From: Actinomycetota bacterium
Lineage (GTDB): Bacteria > Actinomycetota > Thermoleophilia > Solirubrobacterales > Solirubrobacteraceae
Direction: 5' to 3'
Assembly (NCBI GenBank): GCA_005883255.1
Contig: VAXS01000016.1
Coordinates: 949 to 7,477, forward strand
DNA: 6,529 bases
Shown: positions 1 through 4,885 of the stretch, in pieces
Layout: the number at the start of each line of letters is the position of its first letter
Numbering within the stretch: position 1 is the first letter of the stretch
Program-made: the position numbers and the translations under genes
Notes under the pieces: model-generated
Told to the model about the DNA's origin: nothing
Seen by the model: the letters and a program-made list of their open reading frames with translations, nothing else
Databases searched by the model: none

Positions 1-2
1 GG

Positions 3-227
3 ACCTACTACCGGCTCTACTCCGACGTTCGGGGCGTCTGCCGCGTCTACGAGATGAGCATCGGCGACGGCGAGTGGAGGCTGTGGCGCGAGGGCGAGCC
101 CTTCCCCCAGCGCTTCACCGGCCGGTTCGAGGACGGCGGCGACACGATCGTGGGCCGCTGGGAGAAGGCCGAGGACGGCACGAGCTACGAGACCGACTTC
201 GACCTGATCTACAGGAAGGTCAGCTGA
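3..227 (+). CDS. C-terminal end of a small beta-rich hypothetical protein (partial, 5' end outside window)
   Basis: The frame opening at base 3 reads without interruption to a TGA at 225-227, giving the last 74 residues of a protein whose start lies outside the window. Third codon positions are almost all G or C, as expected for a real gene in this DNA. The peptide alternates charged, aromatic and glycine residues (RVYEMS, WRLWREG, QRFTGRF, GRWEKAEDG, FDLIYRKV) in the manner of consecutive beta-strands. It resembles the C-terminal strands of small actinobacterial proteins of the DUF1579 or lipocalin-like type, which are usually annotated as hypothetical. There is no membrane segment in the visible part. 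A strong hairpin follows 20 nt after the stop, so this is probably the last gene of its transcript. The coding call is firm; the family is tentative because more than half of the protein is probably missing. Confidence 0.75.
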   Translation, partial: TYYRLYSDVRGVCRVYEMSIGDGEWRLWREGEPFPQRFTGRFEDGGDTIVGRWEKAEDGTSYETDFDLIYRKVS

Positions 228-247
228 GCCCCCAGCCGGTGCCGAAC

Positions 248-283
248 GCGAAGCGGGGCGGCATCTTGCCGCCCCGCGTTCGC
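248..283 (+). terminator. GC-rich hairpin, probable intrinsic terminator for the gene ending at 227
   Basis: A perfect 10-bp stem (253-262 with 268-277) closes a 5-nt ATCTT loop. It is extended outward by five more pairs (248-252 with 279-283) after a single bulged G at 278. It begins 20 nt after the TGA of the upstream gene, the usual place for a transcription terminator. There is no clear T-run after the stem, which is common for terminators in high-GC actinobacteria. The symmetric stem could also stop minus-strand transcription arriving from the doubtful ORF at 301-609. Confidence 0.7.
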
Positions 284-300
284 TGCGCCCAGCAGGTCGC

Positions 301-609
301 TCATAGCGGAGGACCGCGCGCGTACGAGTCGCGAAGGGGAAGCCGCGCGCGGAAGCTCTGGCGACGAGGACCGATCGTCAGCGCCGCGGCGTGCAGCCAA
401 TCGCGGGACCGCGACGCCAACCTCCGGACCCTCGAGTAGCGCGACCGCCTGCGCGGTCGCGCCCGGCGCGGCAGCGTCGCCGCCAGGTGGACGATCGGCG
501 GGGGCCCCTGCGCGCCCTGAGCCGCGGGCAGCGGCGCCAGCCCGATTGCGGGCGCGCCCAGGGCGAGGACCAGCGTTGCGGCGAATGAGCGTGTCCGGGT
601 GAGAGGCAT
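301..609 (-). CDS. Doubtful small secreted basic protein (or remnant) with N-terminal signal peptide
   Basis: Read on the minus strand from an ATG at 609-607 to a TGA at 303-301, this frame gives 102 residues. The first 34 form a good secretion signal: a basic n-region (PLTRTR), a hydrophobic core (AATLVLALGAPAIGLA) and an alanine-rich segment with a possible cleavage site near AQGAQ. Its codons have high G+C at third positions. After about residue 45 the product becomes strongly basic, with roughly 18 arginines in the remaining residues, no cysteines and no recognisable domain. Such arginine-rich stretches often come from reading GC-rich DNA in the wrong frame. The ORF could therefore be a real small cationic secreted protein, a frameshifted remnant, or chance. 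I see no good Shine-Dalgarno sequence or start-proximal -10 element. It lies between the terminator hairpin and the FUSC gene, divergent from the latter. Confidence 0.35.
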   Translation of the reverse strand: MPLTRTRSFAATLVLALGAPAIGLAPLPAAQGAQGPPPIVHLAATLPRRARPRRRSRYSRVRRLASRSRDWLHAAALTIGPRRQSFRARLPLRDSYARGPPL

Positions 610-744
610 CGTGGTCACAGGCGGTGGTGGGCTGGCCTCGCCTTTCTGGTAACGCGAAGCTTGGCGCCCCCGACCGAGCGGAGCCTGTGCGGGCACTGAG
701 CGCCTCCTGGGAGGGGCGGGGCCACGCCGGCGCTTGCCTGCTGC

Positions 745-750
745 GGGAGG
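745..750 (+). promoter_or_regulatory. Ribosome binding site deciding the FUSC GTG start
   Basis: GGGAGG lies 12 nt before the GTG at 763. The spacing is slightly long, but this is the only good Shine-Dalgarno match nearby. Two ATG codons at 767 and 773 follow the GTG but lie in another frame, which encodes an arginine- and proline-rich shadow. In the FUSC frame the nearest upstream stop is TGA at 697-699, and the next in-frame ATG (residue 44) falls inside the first membrane segment. The GTG at 763 is therefore the best start. Confidence 0.55.
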
Positions 751-762
751 ATTTCTTCTGCT

Positions 763-2988
763 GTGGATGCGCATGCGCAGACCGCTGCGCCCTCCAGGCG
801 TACCGCGCTCGCCGCAGCGATTGCGCGGCACCTCCGCGCGCACGATCCGGAGCGCACCTCACTGAAGAGCGCGGCCCGCGCGGCGATCGTCATGCCGGCC
901 GTCTTCGCGTTCGCGGACAACGCCATCGGCAATCCGCAGACGACGATCTTCTCCGCGTTCGGCTCGTTTTCGATGCTTGTCCTCGCGGACTTCCAAGGGC
1001 CGCCGCGCGGGCGGCTGAAGGCCTACCTGACGCTCGCCGGCATTGGTGTCGCGCTGATCTCCTTGGGCACGGTGTGCTCGCGGAGCGCCGCCGCCGGCAC
1101 ATCCGTCATGGCGCTGGTTGGATTCACGATCCTCTTCTCCGGACTCATCAACCGCTACTTCGCCGCCGGCGGGCTGGCGGCCCTGCTCAGCTTCATCCTC
1201 TCGGTCAACGTCCCGGCGTCGGCGTCGGCCATCCCGGCGCGACTCGAAGGATGGGGCCTGGCCTGCACGGTGGGGATCGCCGCGGCGATGCTGCTCTGGC
1301 CGCCGCGGCCGCGGCTCGAACTGCGCCCCGCGGCTGCACGGGCCTTCGGCGCCATTGCCGACCTGCTCCAGTCCGAGCTGGACGGGGCGGCGTCGCTTGT
1401 GGATCGCATCGCCCAGTCAGACGAAGCCGTCGCCTCGCTCCGGCAGCGCTTCGTGGCCACGCCATACCGTCCGACGGGACCGACCAGTTCGGCCGAGGCG
1501 CTCGCCTTCCTCGTCGACGAGCTCGACTGGCTCCGATCGATCGTCGTCCGGCGAGCCCGGGCCGGCGACGACGTCTGCCCTGGGGAGAACCGCGAAACCG
1601 TGGCCGCGGCCATCTCCGTGCTGCGGGCGGGCGCGGCGAGGCTGAACGGTGGCGATGAGCGCCCAGACCTGGAACGGCTGGTGCGGGCCCGCGAATCCGG
1701 CATCGAGGCGTTGCTGCGCAACGTTCGCGACTTGCCTGCCAATCGCGACGAGACGGTGCTCGCAGCGGCGCTCGAGCCCTCGTTCCGGGGCCACCAGCTC
1801 TCCTACGCGGCCTGGGAGGTCGGCGCGAACGCGATGCTCGCGACGGGCGCGGCCGCGCCCGAGGCCGAGGGCGGCATGCGGTGGCGCGCGTCCGGCCCGA
1901 TCGCGGCGGCCAGGCTGCTCGCCCAGCAGGCGCGCGCGCGCTCGGTCTGGTTCCAGAACAGCGTGCGAGGAGCAGTGGGCCTGACGATCGCCGTCTACGT
2001 CGCGCAGCGAGCATCGCTCCAGCACGCGTTCTGGGTCGTGCTCGGGACACTGTCGGTCCTGCGGTCGAACGCACTCGGCACGGGCGCGACGATCCTCCAG
2101 GCGGTCGCTGGCACCGCGGTCGGCATCGTCGTCGGCGGCGGCCTGATCGTCTTGATCGGGTCCAATCACGGGCTGCTGTGGGCCGCGCTCCCGGTGGCGG
2201 TGCTGCTCGCCGCCTACGCCCCGCGCGCGATCTCGTTCGCCGCTGGACAGGCCGGCTTCACGGTCGTCCTGCTCGTGCTGTTCAACATCATCCAGCCGAC
2301 CGGTTGGAAGGTGGGGCTGGTGCGCGTGGAGGACGTGGCGATCGGGTTCGGGATCAGCCTGGCCGTCGGACTCCTGTTCTGGCCGCGGGGCGCCAGAGCG
2401 GCGCTGCGCGACAGCGTCGCGGACGCCTACGCCGCGAGCGCCGATTACATGGCGGCGTCCGCGACCTCGAGCGACGTTGGGGTCGTGAGGACTACATCGC
2501 GAGCGGCGGCCCGCCGGCTCGACGACACCTACCGGCAGTTCCTCGCGGAGCGCGGACACGAGCTCCTCGACATGAGCAGCGTGGGAACGCTCGTGAACGG
2601 GTCGACCCGCGTGCGGCTGGCCGCCCACTCGCTCGTGACGATGGCCGCGGAGACGGGGGCCTGGGATCGCAGCGAAGGCCTCGACCACCAGGCGTCGGCG
2701 CTGCGCACGTGGTACCTCGAGCTCGCCGAGGCGATCAGGCGCGCGGAGCCGGCGCCGCCGGCGCAACGAGGCGACGTCGGTGGCGAGGAAGAGACGCTGC
2801 GCCACCTCGACGAAGCCGTCGCGGACGGCGACAGGGACCGGATCCGCGCGGCGCTCGGGGCGGCACTGGCGAGCGAGCACATGGCCGGCCTCCGCGAGTC
2901 AGAAGCCCGCCTGGCCCGCGCACTCGACGGGTTGACCGCCGAACGCACTCGCGTCGTGGGAACGGCCGCGGTAGTCAGCCCAGGGTGA
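763..2988 (+). CDS. FUSC family membrane protein (fusaric acid resistance / YccS-like)
   Basis: A 741-residue inner-membrane protein of the FUSC (fusaric acid resistance-like) superfamily, which includes AaeB-type aromatic-acid exporters and YccS/YhfK-type proteins. It has two parallel halves. Residues about 38-180 hold a bundle of five to six hydrophobic segments ending in LLWPPRP. A soluble, mostly helical region follows (about 185-395). A second bundle at about 396-541 ends with RVEDVAIGFG and LLFWPRGAR, a signature of the FUSC_2 domain (R..D...G, then WP). A second soluble helical tail runs to the C-terminus (about 545-741). The length fits the family (about 650-750). The GTG start is preceded by GGGAGG. 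The gene appears monocistronic: a 98-residue membrane protein converges on it with 34 nt between the stop codons, and no membrane-fusion (HlyD/AaeA-like) or outer-membrane partner is present, as expected if the host has a single cell membrane. The family is associated with efflux of aromatic or organic acids, but the substrate cannot be read from the sequence. The family assignment is secure; the transported compound is unknown. Confidence 0.9.
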   Translation: MDAHAQTAAPSRRTALAAAIARHLRAHDPERTSLKSAARAAIVMPAVFAFADNAIGNPQTTIFSAFGSFSMLVLADFQGPPRGRLKAYLTLAGIGVALISLGTVCSRSAAAGTSVMALVGFTILFSGLINRYFAAGGLAALLSFILSVNVPASASAIPARLEGWGLACTVGIAAAMLLWPPRPRLELRPAAARAFGAIADLLQSELDGAASLVDRIAQSDEAVASLRQRFVATPYRPTGPTSSAEALAFLVDELDWLRSIVVRRARAGDDVCPGENRETVAAAISVLRAGAARLNGGDERPDLERLVRARESGIEALLRNVRDLPANRDETVLAAALEPSFRGHQLSYAAWEVGANAMLATGAAAPEAEGGMRWRASGPIAAARLLAQQARARSVWFQNSVRGAVGLTIAVYVAQRASLQHAFWVVLGTLSVLRSNALGTGATILQAVAGTAVGIVVGGGLIVLIGSNHGLLWAALPVAVLLAAYAPRAISFAAGQAGFTVVLLVLFNIIQPTGWKVGLVRVEDVAIGFGISLAVGLLFWPRGARAALRDSVADAYAASADYMAASATSSDVGVVRTTSRAAARRLDDTYRQFLAERGHELLDMSSVGTLVNGSTRVRLAAHSLVTMAAETGAWDRSEGLDHQASALRTWYLELAEAIRRAEPAPPAQRGDVGGEEETLRHLDEAVADGDRDRIRAALGAALASEHMAGLRESEARLARALDGLTAERTRVVGTAAVVSPG

Positions 2989-3022
2989 GCTCCAAGCTCG
3001 CGGCGGGCTGCGGCATTCGCCC

Positions 3023-3319
3023 TCATGCGCCGAGCGCGGCGCCCACCTTGACGACGACGTAGATGAGCCCACCGACTCCGAGCGCACGGCGTACCCAGTT
3101 CGCGCCGCCTGTCAGCTCCTCCCACGCCCACGCCGCGAGACCGGCGTAGAACGCAGCGCGCGCGTAGGAGTGCGCTGAGCCGTCCGTCAGCTGGGCGATG
3201 AGCAACCCGCCCAGCGCGACGAGCAGGGGCGCATTCGGGAATTGAGCAAGCGGGAAGCTCGCGGGCCAGCCGCGCTGCCCACGCCGCCAGAGATCCCTGA
3301 GCGTCGGGCCGCTGGTCAC
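3023..3319 (-). CDS. Small three-helix membrane protein of unknown function
   Basis: This 98-residue protein starts at a GTG (3319-3317) and ends with TGA at 3025-3023. It has a basic N-terminus containing LWRRGQRGWP, then three hydrophobic segments at about 28-44, 52-67 and 79-95. A conserved-looking loop between the second and third (WAWEELTGGANWVRR) carries acidic and tryptophan residues. I recognise the pattern as a small integral-membrane protein recurring in high-GC actinobacteria and annotated only as hypothetical; no function is known to me. The start is supported by a -10-like TAGGGT that ends 7 nt before the GTG and by the absence of a Shine-Dalgarno sequence, suggesting a leaderless mRNA. 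The gene is divergent from the SnoaL-like gene (91 nt between start codons) and convergent with the FUSC gene. High G/C at third codon positions and clean membrane segments make it much likelier than the competing plus-strand frame. Confidence 0.8.
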   Translation of the reverse strand: MTSGPTLRDLWRRGQRGWPASFPLAQFPNAPLLVALGGLLIAQLTDGSAHSYARAAFYAGLAAWAWEELTGGANWVRRALGVGGLIYVVVKVGAALGA

Positions 3320-3326
3320 CCGCGCG

Positions 3327-3332
3327 ACCCTA
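3327..3332 (-). promoter_or_regulatory. -10 element TAGGGT of the small membrane protein gene
   Basis: On the minus strand TAGGGT matches the TANNNT form of a sigma-70-type -10 box and is followed by exactly 7 nt (CGCGCGG) before the GTG start at 3319. With the usual -10 to start-site distance, transcription would begin at or next to the G of the start codon. I see no good -35 at the ideal distance; GATGAC on the minus strand (3352-3347) is only 14 nt from the -10. Confidence 0.5.
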
Positions 3333-3336
3333 GCGA

Positions 3337-3346
3337 CCGTCGACGG
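3337..3346. promoter_or_regulatory. 10-bp perfect palindrome between divergent promoters (possible operator)
   Basis: CCGTCGACGG is a perfect dyad. With a one-base offset it extends to GACC...GGTC (3335-3349). It sits just upstream of the minus-strand -10 (3327-3332), within the -10/-35 spacer of the small membrane protein gene and upstream of the SnoaL-like promoter. A repressor bound here could affect both divergent units. No regulator gene is encoded in the window, and short GC-rich palindromes occur by chance in such DNA, so this is only a candidate. Confidence 0.25.
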
Positions 3347-3372
3347 GTCATCTCCCGAGCACGGGAGTCCTC

Positions 3373-3403
3373 TCGACCGCGGACCGGCGGCAGTGGGGAT
3401 ACT
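3373..3403 (+). promoter_or_regulatory. Promoter of the SnoaL-like gene (leaderless arrangement)
   Basis: GATACT at 3398-3403 matches a -10 box at four of six positions, and 7 nt follow before the GTG at 3411. TCGACC at 3373-3378 is a weak -35 with a 19-nt spacer. Transcription would start at or one base before the GTG. This supports starting the gene at 3411 rather than at the in-frame GTG at 3393, which would lie on top of the -10 region. Confidence 0.45.
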
Positions 3404-3410
3404 GCGCGGG

Positions 3411-3836
3411 GTGTCTGAGGCGCATCCGACTGCGAGGCTGATCCGCGAGTTCCACGAGGCCCAGAATCGCTTCTACGCGGGAGGCGACCAAGAGCAGGTG
3501 CGTGCCATGCTCGCGGAGGACGTCGCGTGGCACGTGCCAGGGCGCAGCGCAATCGCTGGCGACTATCGGGGGCGGGATGAGGTCCTGCGCCACTTCGTCG
3601 CACGACGCGAGCTGGCGCACGCGACGTTTCGCATCGTCGTGCGCGACGTGCTCGCCGAGGACGATCGTGCCGTGATCTTCGCCGGAGGCCAGGTGCAGCG
3701 CGCTGGTCAGACCTCCGCCTGGGAGACCGTGGCGGTCTTCCGCATCGCTGACGACACGATCGCCGAGTGTTGGGTGCTGCCCTATGACCAGTACTCGTTC
3801 GACGAGATCTGGTCCCGGGGCGCCCGGCCGCGGTAG
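3411..3836 (+). CDS. SnoaL-like / NTF2-fold (nuclear transport factor 2 family) protein
   Basis: This gene encodes a 141-residue soluble protein of the NTF2-like superfamily, SnoaL_2 type, a cone-shaped alpha+beta fold used for ligand binding or as small isomerases and hydrolases. Typical features are the N-terminal helix (TARLIREFHEAQNRFYAGG, residues 7-25), the AMLAEDVAWHVPG block (32-44) with its early tryptophan and proline, the YRGRDEVLRHF helix (52-62), a run of beta-strands (73-113) and the closing ECWVLPYDQYSFDEIW segment (119-134), which matches the usual W.....D...D.FW ending. I chose the GTG at 3411 because the family starts a few residues before the first helix and a -10-like box lies 7 nt upstream; an in-frame GTG at 3393 would add six residues. 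A signal-anchored PepSY-like gene follows after 25 nt and may be co-transcribed. The fold is clear, but members have many roles and neither the ligand nor the reaction can be inferred. Confidence 0.88.
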   Translation: MSEAHPTARLIREFHEAQNRFYAGGDQEQVRAMLAEDVAWHVPGRSAIAGDYRGRDEVLRHFVARRELAHATFRIVVRDVLAEDDRAVIFAGGQVQRAGQTSAWETVAVFRIADDTIAECWVLPYDQYSFDEIWSRGARPR

Positions 3837-3861
3837 CCAGCCTCGCAAGGAATGAACCACG

Positions 3862-4290
3862 ATGACCCTCAAGCACACGATTTTGAGCAGGCGGAAGCTC
3901 ACCGCGTCCATCGCCGCCGGCGTCGCGGCGATTGCGCTCGCGACCGGTGGATACGCGATCGCCAACTCGGGTTCGAGCACCAGCGCGGGTTCGAGCAGCG
4001 GCGCGAACGCGGCGACCGCGGGGAAGGTGATCCCGTTCCACCGCGGCCAACCGAGCCCGGCCACGAAGGTCGGTCAGGTCCCGGCGAACTTCAGTCCCGG
4101 GACGGGCACGATCGTCACCGGAACAGCGGCGAATAAGGCCAAGGCCGCTGCGCTGGCAGCCTACCCCGGAGGCACCGTGAACCGTGTCGTGCTGCTGAGC
4201 AACGGCGAGTACAACGTCCACATGATCGGCGTCAACTGGCCGCACCACGTCTTCGTCAACACGAGCTTCAAGGCCGTCGGCGCCGAGTAG
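3862..4290 (+). CDS. Signal-anchored extracytoplasmic protein with PepSY-like C-terminal domain
   Basis: This 142-residue protein is exported or membrane-anchored. It has a basic N-terminus (KHTILSRRK), one hydrophobic segment (about 13-35), a serine/glycine linker (36-48), a proline-containing stretch and a compact C-terminal domain (about 83-142). That domain reads GTAANKAKAAALAAYPGG, then TVNRVVLLSNGEYNVHMIG and HVFVNTSFKAVGAE. This matches the pattern of short actinobacterial PepSY-like proteins: an alpha-helix ending in YPG, two strands and a closing F.V.G strand. The NWPHHVF segment replaces the usual DG.. turn. PepSY-type domains are generally thought to act outside the membrane, often as inhibitors or accessory modules; the partner here is unknown. 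AAGGA at 3847-3851 lies 10 nt before the ATG and supports the start. The gene lies 25 nt after the SnoaL-like gene, probably on the same transcript. There is no lipobox cysteine, so it is not an evident lipoprotein. Confidence 0.82.
   Translation: MTLKHTILSRRKLTASIAAGVAAIALATGGYAIANSGSSTSAGSSSGANAATAGKVIPFHRGQPSPATKVGQVPANFSPGTGTIVTGTAANKAKAAALAAYPGGTVNRVVLLSNGEYNVHMIGVNWPHHVFVNTSFKAVGAE
3968..3997 (+). repeat. Short in-frame direct repeat coding the Ser/Gly linker
   Basis: CGGGTTCGAGCA occurs at 3968-3979 and again at 3986-3997, an 18-nt (six-codon) period. It encodes the two GSS-containing units of the serine/glycine linker after the membrane segment. The spacing keeps the reading frame, so the linker probably grew by duplication and may vary in length between strains. 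Confidence 0.6.
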
Positions 4291-4305
4291 ACCACGCCGG
4301 TCCTG

Positions 4306-4317
4306 CCAGCGCGCTGG
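4306..4317. promoter_or_regulatory. 12-bp perfect palindrome upstream of the SRPBCC gene
   Basis: CCAGCGCGCTGG is a perfect dyad in the 64-nt gap between the PepSY-like stop and the SRPBCC start. Its centre is about 43 nt before the predicted transcription start at 4355. It could be a binding site for a dimeric regulator or part of a weak terminator for the upstream gene; as an RNA hairpin it would have only four stem pairs around a CGCG loop. The sequence does not distinguish these, and chance is possible. Confidence 0.3.
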
Positions 4318-4342
4318 ACTGAATCGCGTGACCGGTTCGGCG

Positions 4343-4348
4343 TATCCT
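4343..4348 (+). promoter_or_regulatory. -10 element TATCCT of the SRPBCC gene
   Basis: TATCCT matches the TATAAT consensus at four positions and leaves 6 nt (CAGGGT) before the GTG at 4355, so transcription would start at the start codon. No -35 with good spacing is visible; TGGACT at 4315-4320 is 22 nt away, which is too far. This element argues against the alternative in-frame GTG at 4328, which would lie upstream of it. Confidence 0.5.
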
Positions 4349-4354
4349 CAGGGT

Positions 4355-4816
4355 GTGGGCTCGACGCGGGTCGTGCGCCATATCCGGGCGCCGCGGACCG
4401 CGGTGTATCGGGCGCTGCTGGACGCTCGCTCGATCGAGGCTTGGAGGGTGCCGGCAGGCATGACGTGCGTCGTCCATGAACTGGATGCTCGCGAAGGCGG
4501 TTCGTTTCGCATCTCGCTGACGTATGACGAGCCGACGGCGAGGGGCAAGACCACGGCGCACACCGATACGTATCGCGGCCATTTCGCACGACTGGTCCCC
4601 GGCAAGCAGGTCGTAGAGGTGCTCGAGTTCGAGGCGACGAACCCCGACCTGCGGGGCGAGATGACGATCCAGACGACGCTCGTAGACGCGGACGGCGGGA
4701 CCGACGTAATCGTCGTGCACGAGAGAATCCCCGATGGCGTCTCCGCCGCCGACAACGAGCTCGGCACGCGGATGGCCCTGGACAATCTCGCCGCGCTCGT
4801 CGAGTCCGGTAGGTGA
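4355..4816 (+). CDS. SRPBCC / AHSA1-type (START-like fold) protein
   Basis: This gene encodes a 153-residue cytosolic protein of the SRPBCC superfamily, closest in pattern to bacterial AHSA1 (activator of Hsp90 ATPase homologue 1-like) proteins. The typical opening strand and helix are present (RVVRHIRAPRTAVYRALLDA, residues 5-24), followed by the W.VP.GM segment (30-36), the DAREGG.FRISL strand pair (44-55), the long TDTYRGHFARLVPGKQVVEV stretch (70-89), the GEMTIQTTL strand (101-109) and the C-terminal helix (NELGTRMALDNLAALVE, 134-150). This helix-grip fold makes a deep pocket for hydrophobic ligands; individual functions are mostly unknown. The start at 4355 fits the family N-terminus and the -10 box 6 nt upstream; GTG at 4328 would add nine residues. 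Bacterial AHSA1-type genes often sit beside ArsR regulators, but none is present here. The gene converges on the diguanylate cyclase gene, with 69 nt between their ends. Confidence 0.9.
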   Translation: MGSTRVVRHIRAPRTAVYRALLDARSIEAWRVPAGMTCVVHELDAREGGSFRISLTYDEPTARGKTTAHTDTYRGHFARLVPGKQVVEVLEFEATNPDLRGEMTIQTTLVDADGGTDVIVVHERIPDGVSAADNELGTRMALDNLAALVESGR

Positions 4817-4863
4817 TTCCCCCGCGTCGCTGACGTCGGCCCGCCGCGACCGCACACCCATCA

Positions 4864-4875
4864 CCGCCGCGGCGG
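4864..4875. terminator. 12-bp GC palindrome between convergent genes, weak candidate terminator
   Basis: CCGCCGCGGCGG is a perfect palindrome lying 48 nt after the SRPBCC stop and 10 nt past the stop of the oppositely oriented diguanylate cyclase gene. A symmetric element here could end transcription from either side. The RNA stem would be short and there is no T-run, and GC-only palindromes are frequent in such DNA, so the call is weak. Confidence 0.25.
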
Positions 4876-4885
4876 CATCCGGGGA

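Larger units (their letters stand above)
228..762. other. Poorly coding interval between the partial gene and the FUSC gene
   Basis: This interval of about 535 nt holds the hairpin at 248-283, the doubtful minus-strand ORF at 301-609 and the upstream region of the FUSC gene (610-762). The other open frames here are rich in arginine, proline and alanine and lack recognisable motifs, as expected of chance frames in very GC-rich DNA. In the 610-762 part I see only a short inverted repeat (CCTCC/GGAGG around 703-714) and the FUSC ribosome binding site at 745-750. I could not pick a convincing promoter for the FUSC gene. No RNA gene or mobile-element end is apparent. Confidence 0.5.

Noticed and set aside
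624..1658. 344-codon plus-strand frame overlapping the 5' part of the FUSC gene
   Set aside because: Arginine- and alanine-rich out-of-frame reading; the overlapping frame from 763 has the FUSC membrane architecture and ribosome binding site.
1417..2880. 487-codon open frame on the minus strand inside the FUSC gene
   Set aside because: Arginine/glutamate/histidine-rich antisense shadow of the FUSC reading frame with no recognisable motif.
2989..3035. Imperfect inverted repeat (GCTCG...CGAGC) between the convergent FUSC and small membrane protein genes
   Set aside because: Only five contiguous pairs with a bulge and a long loop, partly inside the coding end of the minus gene; not enough to call a terminator.
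3316..4248. 310-codon and 238-codon minus-strand frames across the SnoaL-like and PepSY-like genes
   Set aside because: Both lie antisense to two well-supported genes; the protein composition is shadow-like and no family is recognisable. The second begins MAGLGWPRW by chance and has no coherent domain.
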